Source: Rhodoglobus sp.
GTDB taxonomy: Bacteria > Actinomycetota > Actinomycetes > Actinomycetales > Microbacteriaceae
NCBI GenBank assembly: GCA_025464445.1
Contig: JAODLY010000021.1
Span: forward strand, 1 to 64,000
Direction: 5' to 3'
DNA length: 64,000 bases
Part shown: positions 34,900-43,261 of the stretch, piece by piece
Layout: the number at the start of each line of letters is the position of its first letter
Numbering within the stretch: the stretch's first letter is position 1
Notes under the pieces: model-generated
Told to the model about the DNA's origin: nothing
The model's database searches: none
The model's input: only the letters and a program-made list of their open reading frames with translations
Made by a program: the position numbers and the translations under genes

Positions 34900-36141
34900 T
34901 CATTTGCCCAGGGCGCTCAACCACGCCTTGCGGGCGTCGAGGGCTTCCTGTGCCTCGGCGATCTTCTTCTTGTCGCCGCCCGCCTTGGCGTCAGCGAGTT
35001 CGCGTTCGAGCTTGGCGATCGCATCGTTGAGCTGGCCGAGGAAACCGGATTCGCGTTCCTGGCGTTCGGGGTTGCTCTTCTGCCAGTGGTCCTCGTCGAG
35101 TTTGCGCACGGCGGTCTCGACCTTGCGAAGCCGATCCTCGATGACCTTGACCTTGTCGCGCGGAACCTTGCCGATCTTGTCCCAGCGATTCTGGATGCGC
35201 AGCAACGCCTCCTTCGCCTTCGCCCGGTCGGTCTCGGCGACGAGTGGCTCCGCCTCGGCAAGCAGCTGCTCCTTGAGCGTGAGGTTGGCCTCGAACTCGA
35301 CGTTGTCTTTCGCGTCGATCTCGCTCTTGGCGGAGTACAGCGCGTCGCCGGCATCCTTGAACTGGGCCCAGAGCGCGTCGTCGAACTTCTTGCCGGCGCG
35401 ACCGGCGGCCTTCCACTGGTCGAGAAGCGAACGATATGTCGGGATGCCGTCAGCCCCCTTGCCGACGAGTGCCTGCGCTTTTTCGACGAGGGACTGCTTC
35501 ACCGCCCTGGCGTCTTTGTGTACGCTGTCGAGCTCGGCGAAGAACGCCTTGCGATGCGTGTCGATGGTCGCACGCGCTGCCCGGAATCGTTTCCACAGCT
35601 CGTTGGCCTCGTTCTTGGGAAGGCGCGGGCCGTCGGCCTGGTGCTTCTGCCAGCGGGCGAAGATCTCATCGATCTGCGCGGTGACCTGCTTCCACTGCGC
35701 CTTCGCCGGATCCTGCGCCGCGATGGCCTCAGCCTCGGCGACGAGGGCCGCACGTTCGACGAGCGCCGCGGCGACGGCGGCCTTGTTTTCCTCTGTCTGC
35801 TTCTCGGTGAGTTCGGTGACCGACCCGCCAAGGGCCTCGATGCGGGCTTCGAGCGCCGCGAGGTTTCCCACGGCGTTGGCTCCGGCGATGCTCGCGCCGA
35901 GGGTCTTGATCGTCTTGGCGACATCCGCGGCGGGTGCTCCGCGCTTGACGCGCTGTTCGAGCAGCGTCACCTGTCCGGCGAGTTCGGTGAACTTGCGTTC
36001 GAAGTAGGCGAGGGCCTCCTCGGCAGTCCCATCCGGATACTGCCCGACCACGCGCTCGCCGGAGGCCTCGCGCACGAAAACCGTGCCCGTCTCGTCGACG
36101 CGGCCCCACGGAGCCGTTTCGTCTGTCGCCACCTGGTTCAC
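34900..36141 (-). CDS. DUF349 repeat protein
   Basis: Highly charged helical protein of 413 residues with repeated DUF349 units, visible as W-K/D spaced elements: AQWKQVTAQIDEIFARWQ, ELWKRFRAARATIDTHRKAFF, LLDQWKAAGRAGKKFDDALW and RIQNRWDKIGKVPRDKVKVIEDRLRKVE. It is probably a long coiled or helical-bundle cytoplasmic protein. The molecular role is unknown. GTG start; the ribosome site is weak, and a TATACC about 20 bases upstream may be the -10. Confidence 0.88.
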   Translation of the reverse strand: MNQVATDETAPWGRVDETGTVFVREASGERVVGQYPDGTAEEALAYFERKFTELAGQVTLLEQRVKRGAPAADVAKTIKTLGASIAGANAVGNLAALEARIEALGGSVTELTEKQTEENKAAVAAALVERAALVAEAEAIAAQDPAKAQWKQVTAQIDEIFARWQKHQADGPRLPKNEANELWKRFRAARATIDTHRKAFFAELDSVHKDARAVKQSLVEKAQALVGKGADGIPTYRSLLDQWKAAGRAGKKFDDALWAQFKDAGDALYSAKSEIDAKDNVEFEANLTLKEQLLAEAEPLVAETDRAKAKEALLRIQNRWDKIGKVPRDKVKVIEDRLRKVETAVRKLDEDHWQKSNPERQERESGFLGQLNDAIAKLERELADAKAGGDKKKIAEAQEALDARKAWLSALGK

Positions 36142-36218
36142 CTTTAGCTGTAGTCCGGGGTATAGGTCTCCCGGGCGGTCACAAGCTTATGGCAAGTGGT
36201 GAAACCGCCGGACGAACG

Positions 36219-37010
36219 TTAGTTGATCGTGAGACTCGTGATTGTCGTCGGCACGAGCGGCGCGCCGTCTGCCGAGCCGTCAGCGGTCCCCGCATTCGTG
36301 ATCTGGGCCTGCAGGTCGGTGAGCCCGCTCGTGACCTGGCCGATGATGGTGTACCCGCCCGCCGAGTCATCCGGAATCGTGGTGTCCTGGAAGACGATGA
36401 AGAACTGTCGGCCGTTGCTGTAGGCGTCGCCGCTGGCACGGGCCATCGCGATGGTTCCGGCGGGGTAGATGCCGCCCACACCCGGGTTCTCGATCGGCCC
36501 GAAGCTGTAGCTGGGGTCTGTGGCACCCGTGCCGTCGAGCGAGCCGCACTGGATGAGACCGGCGCTCGTGTTCTCGACCAGCCGGTGGCAGGTCTTGCCG
36601 ACGTAGTAGCTGGTGGTCACGGATGCGAGGAACGAGGACACTGCCTGGGGGGCCGCGGCTCCGTCGAGCGTGATTGCGAGGGTGACGCCATTGAGCGCCA
36701 TCGCGCCCGTCCAGGTCTTGCCCTCAGCGAACGACGGGTCGGGCACGTTGCCGACATTGGTTCCGGCGGCGGGAGGGGCGGATGCGCTTGCCGATGGGCT
36801 CGCGGAAGGGGTGCCGGGTCCGCCGTTGAAGTAGAAGACCTGCGTGACCGTGGCCAGCGCCGCGATGATCACGAGGGCGCCCACCGCGAAGAGGTTGTCG
36901 CGCCTGCGGCGCCTCACCTGCTCGCTGTGCACAGTCTGGCGGGCGTTGTAGCGTCGCAACCGGTCCCGCGCCTCACGTGCCTCGCGCTCGGTGTTCTTGC
37001 TCGCTGCCAC
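36219..37010 (-). CDS. Membrane-anchored cyclophilin-type peptidyl-prolyl isomerase
   Basis: Protein of 263 residues with a basic cytoplasmic N-terminus (RLRRYNARQTVHSEQVRRRRRDN), one membrane helix at about 40-62, a serine/alanine/proline linker and an extracytoplasmic cyclophilin domain (TCHRLVENTSAGLIQCGS, GTIAMARASGD, GRQFFIVFQDT). It likely helps secreted proteins fold. The GTG start has GGAG upstream. The same architecture is common beside the DUF349 gene in Actinobacteria, from memory. Confidence 0.9.
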   Translation of the reverse strand: MAASKNTEREAREARDRLRRYNARQTVHSEQVRRRRRDNLFAVGALVIIAALATVTQVFYFNGGPGTPSASPSASASAPPAAGTNVGNVPDPSFAEGKTWTGAMALNGVTLAITLDGAAAPQAVSSFLASVTTSYYVGKTCHRLVENTSAGLIQCGSLDGTGATDPSYSFGPIENPGVGGIYPAGTIAMARASGDAYSNGRQFFIVFQDTTIPDDSAGGYTIIGQVTSGLTDLQAQITNAGTADGSADGAPLVPTTITSLTIN

Positions 37011-37072
37011 GTGTTGCTCCTTCAGACTGACGCAGGGACCGTCGAGAAGCTTAGACGATCGGTACTCCCGGT

Positions 37073-37078
37073 TAGCAT
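37073..37078 (+). promoter_or_regulatory. -10 box of leaderless rarA transcript
   Basis: TAGCAT, six bases before ATG 37085, no Shine-Dalgarno. Confidence 0.5.
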
Positions 37079-37084
37079 GGCGTC

Positions 37085-38416
37085 ATGGACGGCCAGGCGG
37101 GTTTGCGAAGCGGGGCCGTTCCCCTCGCCGTGCGGATGCGGCCCACCAGCCTCGACGGGATCGCGGGCCAGAAGCACCTGCTGGTGGCGGGATCGCCGCT
37201 CGTCGCCCTCGCAACCGATAAATCCGGTGAGCAGGGGTCCGCCTCGATAATCCTGTGGGGACCGCCGGGAACCGGCAAGACGACGATCGCCAAGACCATA
37301 GCCCATAGCTCCGGCCGCAAGTTCGTCGAACTGTCCGCCGTCACGGCCGGGGTTCGCGACGTGCGGCAGGTGATGGAGGAGGCCCTCGCCGCGCGGGACC
37401 TCTACGGATTGTCCACGGTGTTGTTCCTCGACGAGATCCACCGCTTCACCAAGGCCCAGCAGGATGCGCTGCTCCCTGGGGTGGAGAACGGCTGGGTGAT
37501 CCTCGTGGCCGCTACGACGGAGAACCCCTCGTTCTCCGTGATCGCTCCGCTGCTGTCCCGCTCACTACTTCTCACCCTCGAGGCCCTGGACGAGGACGAT
37601 CTCGGACTCGTGATCGACCGTGCAGTGACCGATGCGCGTGGGCTGTCCGACGCTGTCGTGCTCGAGCCGGAGGCCAGGTCCACGATAATCAGGCTCGCCT
37701 CGGGGGATGCGCGGCGGGCACTCACCGCCCTCGAGGCCGCGGCGCTCGCGGCATCCGCTGCTCATTCCGGCAAGGGCAAGCCGGCCATCACCGCCGAACT
37801 CGTGGCCATGGCCGTCGATCGTGCGTTGCTGCGCTACGACCGCAACGGCGATGAGCACTACGACGTGATCAGCGCGTTCATCAAGTCGGTGCGTGGCTCA
37901 GACGTGGATGCCGCGCTGCACTACCTCGCGCGCATGATCGAGGCCGGGGAAGACCCGCGGTTCATCGCGCGCCGCATCATGATCAGCGCCGCGGAAGACA
38001 TCGGTATGGCCGATCCGCAGGCGCTTCCGATCGCGGTAGCGGCGGCCGAGGGAGTGCAGCTCATCGGGATGCCCGAAGGCCGCATCCTGCTCGCCGAGGC
38101 TGTCGTCTACCTGGCGACCGCACCGAAATCGAACGCCGCATACATGGCGCTGGATGCCGCGATCGCCGACGTGCGCGCCGGCAAGATCGGCCGCGTGCCC
38201 ACGCCGCTGCGGGACGCGCACTACCCGGGCGCTGCACGGCTGGGACACGGCAAGGGCTACAAGTACTCCCACGACTCGGATTTCGGCGTCGTCGAGCAGC
38301 AATACCTTCCGGACGAATTGCGGGGCACCGAGTACTACAAGCCCACCAGCAACGGCAATGAGCGCGACGTCGCGGCCCGGCTGGAGAAGCTGCGCGCCAT
38401 AATCCGCGGTTCCTGA
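37085..38416 (+). CDS. rarA: Replication-associated recombination protein RarA (MgsA/WRNIP1 family)
   Basis: AAA+ ATPase of 443 residues related to clamp loaders and RuvB, acting at stalled forks. Walker A is [13 protein letters not shown] near residue 60; Walker B is [16 protein letters not shown]; sensor 1 is [11 protein letters not shown]. The C-terminal tetramerisation region includes [12 protein letters not shown]. Divergent from the cyclophilin gene and followed by rpsD. Confidence 0.95.
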   Translation: MDGQAGLRSGAVPLAVRMRPTSLDGIAGQKHLLVAGSPLVALATDKSGEQGSASIILWGPPGTGKTTIAKTIAHSSGRKFVELSAVTAGVRDVRQVMEEALAARDLYGLSTVLFLDEIHRFTKAQQDALLPGVENGWVILVAATTENPSFSVIAPLLSRSLLLTLEALDEDDLGLVIDRAVTDARGLSDAVVLEPEARSTIIRLASGDARRALTALEAAALAASAAHSGKGKPAITAELVAMAVDRALLRYDRNGDEHYDVISAFIKSVRGSDVDAALHYLARMIEAGEDPRFIARRIMISAAEDIGMADPQALPIAVAAAEGVQLIGMPEGRILLAEAVVYLATAPKSNAAYMALDAAIADVRAGKIGRVPTPLRDAHYPGAARLGHGKGYKYSHDSDFGVVEQQYLPDELRGTEYYKPTSNGNERDVAARLEKLRAIIRGS

Positions 38417-38606
38417 TACTCTTGACCCTGCCTAAGACCTGATTTCCGCGCGCGGCTGCAACGGAATCGCTGGTCGAGGAGCCGTGGTCGTTTAGCCGAC
38501 CTGGCGCCGCAAGGCCATCCCTCTACTTTCACGAACGCGGTTTTGCGCGCGCATGAGTGCACGCGAGCGGTTCGTAGCCATCGTTCACAGACAAAGTTAG
38601 GAACCC
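38417..38606 (+). promoter_or_regulatory. Long untranslated leader of rpsD
   Basis: 190 bases without a gene. An extended -10, TG-A-TACTCT, ends at 38422, just after the rarA stop, giving a leader of about 178 bases. CGCGCGCGG and TTTTGCGCGCGC segments (around 38447 and 38540) could pair across it, and CGCTGGTCGAGGAGCCG resembles dispersed family repeats. Leader control by S4 is known in other bacteria; here it is only possible. Confidence 0.4.
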
Positions 38607-39236
38607 GTGTCTACCAAGTCACGCACACGCAGCAAGACCCGCCTCTCGCGCGCGCTGGGCATCGCCCTCACGCCGAAGGCGGCCAAGTACCTCGAAAAGC
38701 GCCCGTACGCTCCCGGTGAGCACGGCCGCACCAAGCGCAAGCAGGACAGCGACTACGCAGTCCGCCTGCGCGAGAAGCAGCGCCTGCGCGCCCAGTACGG
38801 CATCCGCGAGGCCCAGCTGAAGATCCAGTTCGAGGAGGCCCGCAAGGCCGCCGGCCTGACCGGTGAGAACCTTGTCGAGCAGCTCGAGATGCGTCTCGAC
38901 GCGATCCTCGTGCGTTCGGCGATCGCCCGCACCACCGCGCAGTCGCGCCAGATGGTCGTGCACCGCCACATCCTCGTCGACGGACAGCTCGTCGACCGCC
39001 CGTCATTCCGCGTCAAGCCGGGCCAGCTCGTGCACGTCAAGCCGAAGAGCGAAGGCATGGAGATCTTCCAGGTCGCCGCCGCCGGCGGACACGTGGATGT
39101 GCTGCCCAAGACCCCGGGCTACCTCGAGGTCGAGATCGACAAGCTGCAGGCGCGGCTCATCCGTCGCCCGAAGCGTGCAGAGGTCCCCGTGACCTGCGAA
39201 GTGCAGCTCGTCGTCGAGTACTACGCGGCTCGCTAG
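38607..39236 (+). CDS. rpsD: 30S ribosomal protein S4
   Basis: S4 of 209 residues, primary binder of 16S rRNA and translation fidelity factor. The S4 RNA-binding domain runs from about 95 (RLDAILVRSAIARTTAQSRQMVVHRHILVDG). The zinc-binding cysteines found in some S4 proteins are absent (C-minus type). GTG start with TAGGA upstream. It stands apart from the main ribosomal operons and has its own terminator. Confidence 0.97.
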   Translation: MSTKSRTRSKTRLSRALGIALTPKAAKYLEKRPYAPGEHGRTKRKQDSDYAVRLREKQRLRAQYGIREAQLKIQFEEARKAAGLTGENLVEQLEMRLDAILVRSAIARTTAQSRQMVVHRHILVDGQLVDRPSFRVKPGQLVHVKPKSEGMEIFQVAAAGGHVDVLPKTPGYLEVEIDKLQARLIRRPKRAEVPVTCEVQLVVEYYAAR

Positions 39237-39247
39237 CAATCACCGAG

Positions 39248-39275
39248 AAGGCCGGGGCTCACGCCCCGGCCTTTT
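39248..39275 (+). terminator. Terminator after rpsD
   Basis: Eleven-base perfect stem (39248-39258 with 39263-39273), TCAC loop and a short T tail, 12 bases after the stop codon. Confidence 0.85.
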
Positions 39276-39303
39276 CCGTCGTTAACCGGCGCCGCGGCCG
39301 CGA

Positions 39304-39383
39304 CGAAAACGCAGGAGATTCTTCGTCGATGTACGAAAAGGGCGTCAGAGACGGCGCCGCAGCGAGAATGTCCTGCGTTTTCG
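39304..39383. repeat. Intergenic palindromic element, copy 2
   Basis: Arms CGAAAACGCAGGAGATT (39304-39320) and AATGTCCTGCGTTTTCG (39367-39383) pair with one mismatch. The arms match those at 19928-20006, including the CGA just before the left arm; the centres differ. Confidence 0.8.
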
Positions 39384-39453
39384 GAGCGCCTGCGCGGGGG
39401 CGGGGCGGGCGCGGGTCGAATAGGCTCGTGCGGTCGAGGAAAGGTGGTTTCCC

Positions 39454-39831
39454 ATGTCCGGTGGTGACATTGCAGGCCTCATCGCGGTTGGCGTCTTCGC
39501 GGTGCTCGTCGGCCTGCTCGCGGTGCCGATCCTGAAGCTGGGCCGGGTGTTCGACGAGACGAGCGACACGATCCGCATCGTCAAAGACAACGTGACACCG
39601 CTGCTCGAGGAGGCGACAGTCACCATCAGCGAGACGAACAGGCAACTCGCTCGGGTGGACGCGATCACCTCGAGCGTCGAGGAGGCCACGGCGAACGTGT
39701 CATCCCTCGTCGCCTTGTTCGCCGCGACCGTCGGCGGGCCACTCATCAAGATCGCCGGGTTCTCCGCTGGGGTGCGCGCAGCGATCGTCGGGCTCCGTGC
39801 GGGCCGGAAGACGATCTCGCCGAAGAACTAA
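39454..39831 (+). CDS. DUF948 family membrane protein
   Basis: Protein of 125 residues with an N-terminal membrane helix (5-29) followed by a long amphipathic coil (IRIVKDNVTPLLEEATVTISETNRQL), the DUF948 pattern. GTGACATTGC aside, the ATG has AGGAAAGGTGG upstream and TAGGCT at about 39421 as a possible -10. It sits before a second small membrane gene and alaS, the normal actinobacterial order. Role unknown. Confidence 0.85.
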   Translation: MSGGDIAGLIAVGVFAVLVGLLAVPILKLGRVFDETSDTIRIVKDNVTPLLEEATVTISETNRQLARVDAITSSVEEATANVSSLVALFAATVGGPLIKIAGFSAGVRAAIVGLRAGRKTISPKN

Positions 39832-39868
39832 GCTGGAAGCCAGACTTCCCCGAACCCAAGGAGCAATC

Positions 39869-40090
39869 ATGAAGGGCATTCTTCTGCTGGCCGTCGGTGT
39901 AGCCGTAGGTTTCATCGTCGCGCACCAGGTGGCGAAGACCCCTGAGGGCAAGAAGTTCTTCGACGACGTCGATACCAAGGCCCGCGAGTTCGGCGGCGCC
40001 GTGATCGACGGCTACAAGGCCCGCGAAGCGGAACTGCGGGCAGCCGTGGCCGACGCCGAAGACGTGATCGCCGACCTCCGCTCTCGCTAA
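39869..40090 (+). CDS. Small membrane-anchored coiled protein
   Basis: Protein of 73 residues: a membrane helix (3-20, ILLLAVGVAVGFIVAH) and a charged helical tail (REAELRAAVADAEDVIADL). AAGGAG lies seven bases before ATG 39869. Regular partner of the DUF948 gene upstream of alaS in Actinobacteria, from memory. Function unknown. Confidence 0.8.
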   Translation: MKGILLLAVGVAVGFIVAHQVAKTPEGKKFFDDVDTKAREFGGAVIDGYKAREAELRAAVADAEDVIADLRSR

Positions 40091-40140
40091 TCCTCTCGGG
40101 CCCTCGGTCCGATCCACTTCGCTCAAGCCCGGGACCCACC

Positions 40141-42795
40141 ATGCACACCGCAGATATCCAGAGCCGTTGGCTGAACTTTTTCGGCGACCGCGGGCACACC
40201 ATCGTGCCCTCGGCATCGCTCGTCAGTGACGACCCCACGCTGCTCTTCACAGTCGCCGGCATGGTGCCATTCGTGCCGTACCTGACAGGTCTTGTGCCCG
40301 CGCCGTTCCCGCGCGCGACGAGCGTGCAGAAGTGCATCCGCACCCTCGACATCGAGGAGGTCGGCAAGACCCCGCGGCACGGCACGTTCTTCCAGATGAA
40401 CGGCAATTTCTCGTTCGGCGACTACTTCAAGGAGCAGGCGATCGAGTACGCCTGGGAGCTGCTCACGAGCGACGAGAAGAGCGGCGGCTTCGCCTTCGAC
40501 CCGAAAGACCTGTGGGTCACTGTCTACAAGGACGACGACGACGCGGTGAAGTTCTGGAAAAAGACTGCAGGACTTCCGGATGAGCGCATCCAGCGCCTCG
40601 ACATGGACACCAACTACTGGTCGACCGGCCAGCCGGGCCCCGCGGGCCCGTGCTCCGAGATCTTCTTCGATCGCGGACCCGCCTACGGCCGGGACGGGGG
40701 ACCGGCGACCGACGACGACCGCTACGTCGAGATCTGGAACCTCGTCTTCATGCAGTACCTGCGCGGCGAAGGCAGCGGCAAGAACTTCGAGATCCTGGGC
40801 GAGCTGCCCAAGAAGAACATCGACACCGGCATGGGCATGGAGCGCGTCGCCTTCATCAAGCAGGGCGTCGAGAACATGTACGAGATCGACCAGGTGCGCC
40901 CAGTGCTCGACAAGGCGTCTGAGCTATCGCGCCGCAAATACGGCGCGAACCACGAAGACGACGTGCGGATGCGCGTGATCGCCGACCACGTGCGCTCGAG
41001 CCTCATGCTCATGTCCGATGGGGTAACACCTGCAAATGAGGGCCGCGGCTACATCCTGCGCCGGCTGATGCGCCGTACAGTGCGCTCGATGCGCCTGCTC
41101 GGCGTTGAGGAGCCCACGTTCGCCGAACTGTTCCCCGCGTCTCGCGACGCGATGAAGGCGCAGTACCCAGAGGTGTCCACCGACTTCGACAGGATCTCGC
41201 GGCTGGCCCTCGCCGAGGAGGAGACCTTCCTGCGCACCCTGGTCAGCGGCACGAGCATCCTCGATGTCGCGGTTTCGCGCACGCAGCAGGCGGGCGCGAA
41301 GGAGCTCTCCAGCGATACGGCGTTCCTCCTGCACGACACCTACGGCTTCCCGATCGACCTCACGCTCGAAATCGCGGAGGAGGCGGGACTGACGGTCGAC
41401 AAGGACGCATTCGACACGCTCATGCACCACCAGCGCACCCTTGCCAAAGCGGATGCCAAGTCCAAGAAGCAGCACCTCGCAGACCTCTCCGTCTACAGCG
41501 CATTCCGCGCGCAGGGCGAGACCGTGTTCACGGGGTACGACTACCTCACGACCGAGAGCACGATTCTCGGGCTCATCGTCGACGGGGCATCCGTCGCGAA
41601 GGCGGCGTCGGGCCAGATCGCCGAGGTGATTCTCGCGGAGACCTCGCTCTATCCGGAGTCCGGCGGCCAGGAGGCCGACGCCGGCACGATAGTCGGAACG
41701 GGTTTCGAACTCGAAGTGCTCGATGTGCAACGACCGGTCAAGGGGCTCGTGAGCCACAAGGTGCAGGTCACCTCCGGCGAAGTGGGAGTGGGGGATGCCG
41801 CGACGACGCTGGTCGACCCGGACTGGCGGCGTGGGGCGACGCAGGCACACTCCGCGACGCACCTCATCCACGCGGCGCTGCGCCAGATCCTCGGACCGGA
41901 AGCGCATCAGTCCGGCTCGTACAACAAGGCCGGCTACATGCGCCTCGACTTCTCCTGGAGCCAGGCGCTCTCGAGCGCGACGAAGAGCGAGATCGAGGAA
42001 GTCGCCAACAACGCCGTGCGCGACAATCTCGAGGTAACGACTCGCGTCCTGCCGCTCGATGAGGCGAAGGCGCTCGGGGCAATGGCCCTGTTTAGCGAGA
42101 AGTACGGAGACACCGTGCGCGTCGTCGAGATCGGCGGCCCCTGGTCGCTCGAACTGTGCGCGGGCACCCACGTGAGCCGATCGTCCGAGGTCGGGCTGAT
42201 CAGCCTGGTCGGGGAGTCTTCGGTGGGTTCGACGAACCGTCGCATCGAGTCGCTCGTCGGCATCGAAGCATTCCGTGACCTCGCGGCGGAGCGGGCGATC
42301 GTCTCCGAACTCACAAACTCGCTCAAGACCCCACGCGAGCAGCTTCCCGATCGCATCGCCTCGCTCGTTGCCGACCTCAAGGCCGCCGAACGCAGGATCG
42401 CGCAGTACGAGCAGGGGCAGCTCGCCCAGCGCGTGCCGGCACTCGTGGCTGCAGCCCGCTCCGCGGGCCGCGTGACGCTCGTGGCTGAGCACGTCGGCAG
42501 CGTGGGCTCGAGCGACGACCTGCGCGGCCTGGTCACGAGCGTGCGCGGGCAACTGGGCAGCGCGGCATCCGTGGTGGCCCTCGCGGCCGAGATCGACGGT
42601 AAGCCCGCGGTGATCGTTGGGACCAACGACGAGGCTCGGGCGGCCGGGCTCAAGGCCGGCGCGCTGGCGAAGATCGCCGCTGGCATCCTCGGCGGTGGTG
42701 GGGGTGGCAAAGACGACCTTGCACAGGGTGGCGGCGCGGATGTCGCGGCCATCCCGGCGGCGCTCGACGCCATCGCCGCGGCAGTCTCGGCGTAG
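40141..42795 (+). CDS. alaS: Alanine--tRNA ligase
   Basis: Class II alanyl-tRNA synthetase of 884 residues. Catalytic N-terminus with SLVSDDPTLLFTVAGM and FFQMNGNFSFGDYFK, the editing domain with the zinc ligands HSATHLIH and CAGTHVS, and the C-Ala end with the glycine-rich GGGGGGKDD. No T-box or clear Shine-Dalgarno precedes the ATG. Followed by ruvX after four bases. Confidence 0.97.
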   Translation: MHTADIQSRWLNFFGDRGHTIVPSASLVSDDPTLLFTVAGMVPFVPYLTGLVPAPFPRATSVQKCIRTLDIEEVGKTPRHGTFFQMNGNFSFGDYFKEQAIEYAWELLTSDEKSGGFAFDPKDLWVTVYKDDDDAVKFWKKTAGLPDERIQRLDMDTNYWSTGQPGPAGPCSEIFFDRGPAYGRDGGPATDDDRYVEIWNLVFMQYLRGEGSGKNFEILGELPKKNIDTGMGMERVAFIKQGVENMYEIDQVRPVLDKASELSRRKYGANHEDDVRMRVIADHVRSSLMLMSDGVTPANEGRGYILRRLMRRTVRSMRLLGVEEPTFAELFPASRDAMKAQYPEVSTDFDRISRLALAEEETFLRTLVSGTSILDVAVSRTQQAGAKELSSDTAFLLHDTYGFPIDLTLEIAEEAGLTVDKDAFDTLMHHQRTLAKADAKSKKQHLADLSVYSAFRAQGETVFTGYDYLTTESTILGLIVDGASVAKAASGQIAEVILAETSLYPESGGQEADAGTIVGTGFELEVLDVQRPVKGLVSHKVQVTSGEVGVGDAATTLVDPDWRRGATQAHSATHLIHAALRQILGPEAHQSGSYNKAGYMRLDFSWSQALSSATKSEIEEVANNAVRDNLEVTTRVLPLDEAKALGAMALFSEKYGDTVRVVEIGGPWSLELCAGTHVSRSSEVGLISLVGESSVGSTNRRIESLVGIEAFRDLAAERAIVSELTNSLKTPREQLPDRIASLVADLKAAERRIAQYEQGQLAQRVPALVAAARSAGRVTLVAEHVGSVGSSDDLRGLVTSVRGQLGSAASVVALAAEIDGKPAVIVGTNDEARAAGLKAGALAKIAAGILGGGGGGKDDLAQGGGADVAAIPAALDAIAAAVSA

Positions 42796-42799
42796 CGCC

Positions 42800-43261
42800 G
42801 TGCGGCCGGGTGTTCGCCTGGGGGTGGATGTGGGCACAGCCCGCATCGGCATCGCCCGCAGCGACGACCACGGGATGCTGGCAACGCCGGTCGAGACGGT
42901 GCGTCGCGGAGTCGGCGACCTCGCCCGCATCGCCGAGATCGTCGCGGAGATCGGAGCCGTCGAGATCATCGTGGGGCTGCCGCTCGCGCTTTCCGGGCGG
43001 GAGACCGCATCGACCGCCGATGCGAAATCCTTCGCCAGCGGCCTCGCCGGGCTGGGGCTCGCCCCCGTGCGTCTCATCGACGAGCGACTCTCGACGGTCT
43101 CGGCGACGGGGGCGCTGCGCGACGCCGGGCGGAAGGCAAAGAACTCGCGTTCCGTGATCGATCAGGTTGCGGCCGTTATAATTTTGCAACATGCACTCGA
43201 CCTCGAGCGCTCGACCGAAAACCCGCCCGGCGTCGTCGTCGCCCCCGAGCAAGGATTGTGA
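42800..43261 (+). CDS. ruvX: Putative pre-16S rRNA nuclease YqgF/RuvX
   Basis: RNase H-fold protein of 153 residues. The first acidic residue is in LGVDVGTARIGIA, then EIIVGLPLALSG and LIDERLSTVSA, with the last acidic in SVIDQVAAVIIL. Members process the 5' end of 16S rRNA or act on junctions. GTG 42800 is chosen for the standard N-terminus. GTGA overlap with mltG. Confidence 0.93.
   Translation: MRPGVRLGVDVGTARIGIARSDDHGMLATPVETVRRGVGDLARIAEIVAEIGAVEIIVGLPLALSGRETASTADAKSFASGLAGLGLAPVRLIDERLSTVSATGALRDAGRKAKNSRSVIDQVAAVIILQHALDLERSTENPPGVVVAPEQGL

Noticed and set aside
33158-36007. A 949-codon frame spanning rel, the AbiEi-like gene and the DUF349 gene
   Set aside because: Low-complexity arginine/serine composition; it overlaps three recognised genes out of frame or antisense.
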